From positions 130,590 to 181,930 of the forward strand of contig QQVM01000009.1 of NCBI GenBank assembly GCA_003389385.1: a DNA stretch of 51,341 nucleotides, written 5' to 3'. The notes beneath the pieces were generated by a model that did not search any database, had not been told where the DNA came from, and saw only the letters and a program-made list of their open reading frames with translations. Shown here in pieces: positions 47,973 to 51,341 of the stretch. Every line of letters starts with the position of its first letter. Position 1 is the first letter of the stretch. Made by a program: the position numbers and the translations under genes. The stretch comes from Bacteroidota bacterium. GTDB taxonomy: Bacteria; Bacteroidota; Bacteroidia; AKYH767-A; 2013-40CM-41-45.

Positions 47973-48228
47973 TGAGTGTGGGTGCGGGTGTGAGGGAGTG
48001 ATTGTTCACTCTCACTGTTTCTCAATCTTACACTTGAAATTTATTCCATGTATACACACTACTTGCTTCGTTTGGTGAAAGAGGGTGGGTAAAGAGTTCG
48101 TGGAAAGGGTTTGGAGTTCGGGTAGGCACTTAATATATTGGCGTATTGATATGCAGATTTATCATATTTGCCTCAATGCCTTTTGTCCTTTCTGGCTGGG
48201 AACCAATAAAATACCACAAAACTTTAAA
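47973..48228. other. intergenic region after folB
   Basis: 256 bp, no gene seen. It contains a GT-rich stretch and GAGTTCG repeats (48090-48121) like those at 264-290, which suggests a dispersed low-complexity repeat. Confidence 0.4.
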
Positions 48229-48259
48229 TTGACTTAAGCGAAAGCTATGCTTATATTTG
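48229..48259 (+). promoter_or_regulatory. Bacteroidota promoter at the tRNA-Cys locus
   Basis: TTG at 48229-48231 and TATATTTG at 48252-48259 with a 20-bp spacer, a perfect match to TTG-N19-21-TAnnTTTG. It ends 16 bp before the first GGTCCTG acceptor end, the place expected for a tRNA promoter, but the intact tRNA-Cys begins 130 bp further on. Confidence 0.7.
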
Positions 48260-48274
48260 CATTCCTTTGAAAAA

Positions 48275-48391
48275 GGTCCTGCTTGTCCTTCAGAGCAGCT
48301 TGATGCGACGAAGTACCGCCTACGCTAAAGCTACAGTTGGCAGGGAGGTCAAACCACCTGGTGGTTGACACAGCGGTTCAAATCCGCTATA
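48275..48391 (+). pseudogene. decayed/interrupted tRNA-Cys-like copy
   Basis: It starts with the same GGTCCTG acceptor end as the intact tRNA-Cys and ends with an almost identical T-arm (CAGCGGTTCAAATCCGCT versus CAGCGGTTCGAATCCGCT), and shares GGCAG and AGGTC blocks near the anticodon region. The middle is replaced by about 50 bp with no cloverleaf, and no complementary acceptor 3' strand follows (ATAAAA). It lacks the GCA anticodon. Probably an old tandem copy of tRNA-Cys broken by an insertion. Confidence 0.55.
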
Positions 48392-48404
48392 AAAAATTTG
48401 AAAT

Positions 48405-48475
48405 GGTCCTGTGGCCGAGTGGCTAGGCAGAGGTCTGCAAAACCTTGTACAGCGGTTCGAATCCGCTCGGGACCT
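48405..48475 (+). tRNA. tRNA-Cys(GCA)
   Basis: 71 nt: acceptor GGTCCTG/CGGGACC, anticodon loop CTGCAAA (anticodon GCA), T-arm AGCGGTTCGAATCCGCT, and discriminator U73, which is an identity element of tRNA-Cys. CCA is not encoded. Its last 12 bases and the next 3 are repeated at 48661-48675. Confidence 0.93.
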
Positions 48476-48478
48476 CAA
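48464..48478 (+). repeat. att-like direct repeat, left copy (tRNA-Cys 3' end)
   Basis: CGCTCGGGACCTCAA, covering the tRNA-Cys 3' T-stem, acceptor strand, discriminator and three flanking bases. An identical copy is at 48661-48675. Confidence 0.75.
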
Positions 48479-48480
48479 TA

Positions 48481-48608
48481 AATGAAAAGCCCCGTCCGCC
48501 ATTTGGCGGGCGGGGTTTTATTTTATTCCAGGCAGATCAAAGCAAGCTTTGACTGCCTGGAATAAAATAAAACCAGGCTGCGAAGCAGCACTGGGGCTTA
48601 TTCATTTT
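48481..48608. repeat. four-armed palindromic element
   Basis: Nested inverted repeats: outer arms AATGAAAAGCCCC / GGGGCTTATTCATT; side hairpin 1 GTCCGCC-ATTT-GGCGGGC; long inner stem from GGTTTTATTTTATTCC with AGGCAG and TCAAAGC, paired with GCTTTGA, CTGCCT and GGAATAAAATAAAACC; side hairpin 2 GGCTGC-GAA-GCAGC. The half at 48485-48519 also serves as the tRNA terminator. It sits inside the att-like duplication and encodes nothing. Confidence 0.75.
48485..48519 (+). terminator. terminator of tRNA-Cys
   Basis: AAAAGCCCCGTCCGCC, loop ATTT, GGCGGGCGGGGTTTT: a strong GC-rich stem with T-rich tail starting 10 bp after the tRNA. It is the left part of the four-armed palindrome. Confidence 0.85.
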
Positions 48609-48660
48609 GACTTTAGCTGCAATGCGGATCATGGAATAATCCCTGCCTGCAGCAAGCAGG

Positions 48661-48675
48661 CGCTCGGGACCTCAA
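48661..48675 (+). repeat. att-like direct repeat, right copy
   Basis: Exact copy of CGCTCGGGACCTCAA from the tRNA-Cys 3' end, 197 bp downstream, with no tRNA body attached. This is the typical footprint of site-specific integration into a tRNA gene. Confidence 0.75.
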
Positions 48676-48686
48676 GTTTCATCCCA

Positions 48687-48761
48687 TTAGGGTTCGTTAG
48701 GCTTCTTTAGGCTAAAACGGGCCCTTCTGCTTTTCATTAGGGCTCGTTAGGAGCCGTTAGG
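48687..48761 (+). repeat. helically phased TTAGG array
   Basis: TTAGG begins at 48687, 48697, 48707, 48737, 48747 and 48757: two groups of three with exact 10-bp spacing, and 50 bp from group to group, so all six lie on one face of the helix. Units resemble TTCGTTAGGC/CTCGTTAGGA. The position right after the att-like repeat suggests arm-type recombinase or regulator sites. Confidence 0.65.
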
Positions 48762-48771
48762 AGACACAACT

Positions 48772-48814
48772 GATTCGCTGTAGATTCGCTGATAGCCCAA
48801 GGAACGATTCGCTG
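48772..48814 (+). repeat. three GATTCGCTG direct repeats
   Basis: Exact 9-mers at 48772, 48783 and 48806 (spacing 11 and 23 bp), directly after the TTAGG array and before the left inverted repeat of the RES cassette. No gene overlaps them. Confidence 0.6.
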
Positions 48815-48900
48815 GACGAAAGTGTCTGCGGAAAAAAGGCGGGTGGCAGCAAGATTTCTTCGGATGAAATTTTGAAATTATTCAAAGCCAATGAGCCTTG

Positions 48901-48950
48901 AACAGTGGATGAATATCCACGGCTCAAAGGTAACGGACGAATGTTCGTCG
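48901..48950 (+). repeat. left inverted repeat of the RES cassette
   Basis: 50-bp element made of two palindromes, GTGGATGAATATCCAC (48905-48920) and GACGAATGTTCGTC (48936-48949). The reverse complement of 50120-50169 matches it at 43 of 50 positions without gaps. Confidence 0.85.
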
Positions 48951-49051
48951 AAACTTCGTTAGTTTTTTAAAATGTATAGCACATGGAAAATGGCTGACAG
49001 GTTCGACGCAGCAGGGTTATTAAATGTAGTTAAGTACTCTTATATTGTGGT

Positions 49052-50041
49052 ATGTCGTTAAGCGATTCTATTAATTCTATACCTGACTTAGAGGAGTACA
49101 AAAAGCTATTGGACAAGTTATTCCAAAGGACCAGGACAATGACTGTCGTCGATGAAATAGGAAATTTGTTTTATGATACAGTGCGGATCAACCTCAAAAT
49201 GGTTAGGCTACTACCACAACAGGCCGCAAACAATTTCTATGTCTACAGATCCCGAGAAATTAAAAAAGAGCTCACTGCTAATCTTTCGTCTGTGGGGACA
49301 TTTGCCTATCCTCCGTCTTCTGATTGCACGGAGAACGGGCGATTGAACTTAGCGGGGTATCCTGCATTCTATGGTTCAGACCAAGTTAGTACTGCTTTAG
49401 CCGAAACCCATCTAACCGAGGCTTGTGTTCGGTTTTTAAGTGTATGGTCTATTAGCTCGCCCGAAGATGTTGGATCTTCGTCATTCCTGACGAAGCAACT
49501 GCCGGAAAGAAATTTGTGGAAAATGTTTGTTCCGAGCAACTACAATGAGATGATAAAGATGGCAAGAAAGACTGCTCCCGATAAAATACCACAACTTGAA
49601 TACGGGTACAATTGGATAAACCGTCTTTTCGAAATTGAGAACGAACCTTATCCGCTGACGTCCTGCCTAGGTCATGACTTGCTTTATCAAACAAATGCAA
49701 TGATACAGATGGGAGCGATCTTCAAGAGAGCAAAGGTCAATCTGGTAATTTATCCCAGTTATGTCACAAGAAGAAATACCTGCAACATTGCTATAAACCC
49801 AGGCTTTGTTAATAGGCACATGAGACTGCTCCGAGTTTATAGGCTTTACATCTCAAATGTCACTGGTGATAATTTCAGTTATGAGGTAATGAGTGTGGGA
49901 ATAAGAGATAGAAATCATATATCTTGGCACGAGGCTACGGAACAAGAAAAGATAGACGGAATAAAAACTCCACGCAAAATAAAGGGGAAACTCGTTTGGG
50001 TTCCAACTAAAAAACAGATTCCTCAAGACGGAGCCCGGTAG
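49052..50041 (+). CDS. RES-domain protein (NAD-degrading toxin family), no adjacent antitoxin
   Basis: 329 residues. About 60 N-terminal residues precede a RES domain recognised by FYVYRSRE (Arg66), GRLNLAGYPAFYGSD (Tyr107), TALAETH (Glu118) and a C-terminal VIYPSYVTRRNTCNIAINP (Ser236, Asn245), matching the Arg/Tyr/Glu/Ser pattern of RES toxins. RES toxins of Xre-RES systems degrade NAD+. The protein is about twice the length of typical RES toxins. No Xre/Mbc-type antitoxin gene is present on either side; the preceding 375 bp carry only repeats. It is enclosed by 50-bp inverted repeats. Immunity, if needed, must be encoded elsewhere, or the protein is inactive or conditionally active. Confidence 0.78.
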   Translation: MSLSDSINSIPDLEEYKKLLDKLFQRTRTMTVVDEIGNLFYDTVRINLKMVRLLPQQAANNFYVYRSREIKKELTANLSSVGTFAYPPSSDCTENGRLNLAGYPAFYGSDQVSTALAETHLTEACVRFLSVWSISSPEDVGSSSFLTKQLPERNLWKMFVPSNYNEMIKMARKTAPDKIPQLEYGYNWINRLFEIENEPYPLTSCLGHDLLYQTNAMIQMGAIFKRAKVNLVIYPSYVTRRNTCNIAINPGFVNRHMRLLRVYRLYISNVTGDNFSYEVMSVGIRDRNHISWHEATEQEKIDGIKTPRKIKGKLVWVPTKKQIPQDGAR

Positions 50042-50119
50042 CACGTAATGTACACTACTGCTCTTCTCCCCTGCTGTGACGGACTTACTTCCCCTTTCTT
50101 TCAAAACGTGGAGCTGATC

Positions 50120-50169
50120 CGACGGACATTCGTCCCTTGTTTTTGAGTGGTGGATATTCATCCACTGTT
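50120..50169 (-). repeat. right inverted repeat of the RES cassette
   Basis: Inverted, 86%-identical copy of 48901-48950, with the palindromes GACGGACATTCGTC and GTGGATATTCATCCAC. The unit bounded by the two repeats is about 1.27 kb and contains only the RES gene. The rest of the 50042-50356 gap shows no gene. Confidence 0.85.
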
Positions 50170-50356
50170 AACCACTCATCGACTTTCATAAAGTAATGCA
50201 CAATGTAAATGATTTTAATTTCATAGCCGGCACAAAACAACCATTCATTTATAACATCAAATAATATCTTGACAGGAAATGTCAAAGGCTATTGCCCGGA
50301 AAATATCACTGGGCGGCGAAAACCATTAAATTGTTTTGCACTATCATTAATGATTC

Positions 50357-50839
50357 CTACCTCAAAATCGTTATCAACTTCTTATTAATATAAAGCTGAT
50401 ATTTCCCCAACCCCTGATGTTGCAGGAATTTATTTTCTGTCAACTGTTTTAAGTAACGGGTCGCTGTTGTGTAGTGAATGTCCATCAGGCTACCGAGTTT
50501 TACCGGTGTAATAATTGGGAATGAGAACAAAATCTCAGCCAAATCGGAAGAATAAATATTCGGACATTTTTTTTTGATGTCAATTTTATATAGGTACAGA
50601 AGGTCTCGTACTTTTAGTAATTGTTCTTTCGTTTCCTTCGCCTGTAGATAAAAACCCCGAAGCATGTACTCGATGTACTCGCACCAATTCCCTTCCTCGC
50701 TTACTTGTTTGAGTAAACGATAATATTCAGCACGGTTACGATTAATATATCCACTGATGAATAAGATTGGATAATGAAGCAATTGCCCCGCTCGGCGGAA
50801 TGTTTGCGTGTAGGCCGGAACGTAGGGGCATTCCGCCAC
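50357..50839 (-). pseudogene. Fic-family protein fragment (C-terminal half only)
   Basis: 160 codons. From about residue 18 it matches the C-terminal half of Fic proteins (LLHYPILFISGYINRNRAEY, then WCEYIEYMLRGF and AKETKEQLLKV), then a winged-helix domain (SLMDIHYTTATRYLKQLTEN). The catalytic HPFxDGNGR core and the N-terminal domains, which should lie upstream, are missing. The first 17 codons (MAECPYVPAYTQTFRR) fall inside a REP-like hairpin, so the gene was cut there. AMP-transfer activity is lost; the remaining winged helix might still bind DNA. Confidence 0.75.
50794..50837. repeat. REP-like hairpin at the break in the Fic gene
   Basis: GGCGGAATG (50794-50802) and CATTCCGCC (50829-50837) are perfect inverted arms; the loop holds two GTAG tetranucleotides (GTGTAGGCC, ACGTAGGGG). 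GTAG next to a short palindrome is the mark of REP elements moved by RAYT transposases, and a RAYT-like gene starts 108 bp away. Confidence 0.6.
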
Positions 50840-50944
50840 ACACAGTACTTCAATTTAGATCTGTCGCTTCATACAATAACACTTAGACAAATTCTCCTAA
50901 TATAATGGCTGAAAATCCTCCGCTGTCGATAGTATTTTCATCGC

Positions 50945-51220
50945 ATGCCATATGCTTATCAAATTCACAAGCAGGAAGCCGCTTATTTCATGACCCTTAC
51001 TTCGATTGATTGGGTTGATATATTTACAAGGGACTCATACAAACAACTGCTCTGTGATAGCCTGAATTATTGCGTTGAAAAGAAAGGGCTTGAAATATTT
51101 TGCTATATCATTATGACCAGCCACATGCACATGTTTGCAAGAGCAAAAAATTATGATCCCCCGCTGCGCAGGATTTGCAATCAGTACTGTTCGAAACAAT
51201 CATCAACATTTGAATTTTGA
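50945..51220 (+). pseudogene. truncated REP-associated (Y1/HUH) transposase, RAYT-like
   Basis: 91 codons. The N-terminus fits the family (YQIHKQEAAYFMTLTSIDWV, DIFTRDSYKQLLCDSLNYC), and YIIMTSHMHMFARA contains the HUH pair His60-Met-His62. The family is about 170-190 residues; here the frame ends soon after residue 80 with a diverged DPPLRRICNQYCSKQ, so the catalytic Tyr helix is gone. An IS4-like gene begins 52 bp further on, suggesting that IS insertion removed the rest. Confidence 0.7.
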
Positions 51221-51272
51221 TAAAAAACCCTGAAAATTTATTACTTGAATAATTTGGACACGTACAATTTGT

Positions 51273-51341
51273 ATGCGTGCCAAAGAACTTCTTCAATTAA
51301 TTCCCGAAGAGGAATTAGATGTATTTGCAGTTGAAACACGA
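51273..51341 (+). mobile_element. start of an IS4-like transposase gene (3' cut by window end)
   Basis: 23 codons in an open frame from ATG 51273 (MRAKELLQLIPEEELDVFAV) continuing past the window edge. This N-terminus resembles Bacteroidota IS4-type transposases (KDVLSLIPEE-type). The 52 bp upstream would hold the left IS end; I could not define its terminal repeat without the other end. Confidence 0.5.

Noticed and set aside
48320-48502. 60-codon frame on the minus strand across the tRNA-Cys locus
   Set aside because: It is the antisense reading of tRNA-Cys and its decayed copy; such frames are a known annotation artefact.
48687-48761. TTAGG array as telomere-like sequence
   Set aside because: Units are spaced by 10 bp with variable bases between, not contiguous TTAGG(G) tandem repeats, and the locus is not a replicon end.
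48901-50169. Inverted repeats as integron attC sites
   Set aside because: They lack recognisable GTTRRRY/RYYYAAC core sites and are in inverted rather than the direct orientation expected of cassette arrays; no integron integrase is seen.
50085-50285. 66-codon minus-strand frame through the right inverted repeat
   Set aside because: Its C-terminal half is simply the translated repeat; no start context or family similarity.

Overview
The window looks like a chromosomal segment of a Bacteroidota bacterium, probably outside the Bacteroidales (Chitinophagales/Sphingobacteriales/Flavobacteriales-like). The evidence is: type IX secretion (T9SS) C-terminal sorting domains, many FadL/PorT-like outer-membrane barrels, DUF4175, DUF6341/DUF6427-like genes beside purD, a BrxA/B bacilliredoxin, a YbeY with the Bacteroidota form of its motif, few Shine-Dalgarno sequences, and promoters of the TTG-N19-21-TAnnTTTG type.

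Layout. 0-5 kb: end of a PAP2-like gene, a barrel protein, tRNA-CAU, a HAD hydrolase, methylmalonyl-CoA epimerase, a PAS histidine kinase and a 27-residue Lys/Ala peptide with its own promoter and terminator. 5-12 kb: dipeptide-epimerase-like enolase, aspS, tadA, two tandem receiver-only response regulators, a near-minimal T9SS type B protein, bacilliredoxin and plsC. 11.8-14.8 kb: the conserved yceD(DUF177)-rpmF-plsX-fabH lipid/ribosome cluster. 14.9-20 kb: FadL, another barrel and an EF-G paralogue that lacks the catalytic His. 20-27.5 kb: two tandem giant T9SS type A adhesin-like paralogues built from Ig-like modules, preceded by three 21-bp iterons. 27.5-36 kb: hrpB, S9 peptidase, purD, DUF6341-like, DUF6427-like, ybeY. 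36-42 kb: a barrel, a broken T9SS gene, an anti-sigma-type ATPase overlapping a DUF4175 giant. 42-48 kb: methyltransferase, a coiled-coil/winged-helix protein, then gltX-glnS-folB. The first 48 kb is mostly core genome, densely packed, with convergent pairs abutting or overlapping.

The last 3.3 kb is different and is the most interesting part. tRNA-Cys is preceded by a decayed tRNA-Cys-like copy. Its last 15 bp are repeated 197 bp downstream, like an att-site duplication, and a four-armed palindrome lies between the copies. Next come six TTAGG motifs all in 10-bp phase, three GATTCGCTG repeats, and an orphan RES-domain (NAD-degrading toxin family) gene enclosed by 50-bp inverted repeats that are 86% identical. 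Beyond it lie a Fic gene cut down to its C-terminus, a REP-like hairpin at the cut, a truncated REP-associated (Y1/HUH) transposase and the start of an IS4-like transposase. I read this as an integration hotspot at tRNA-Cys that collects toxin-type cargo and has been eroded by REP/RAYT and IS activity. Domain and family names were assigned by eye; no database search was run.
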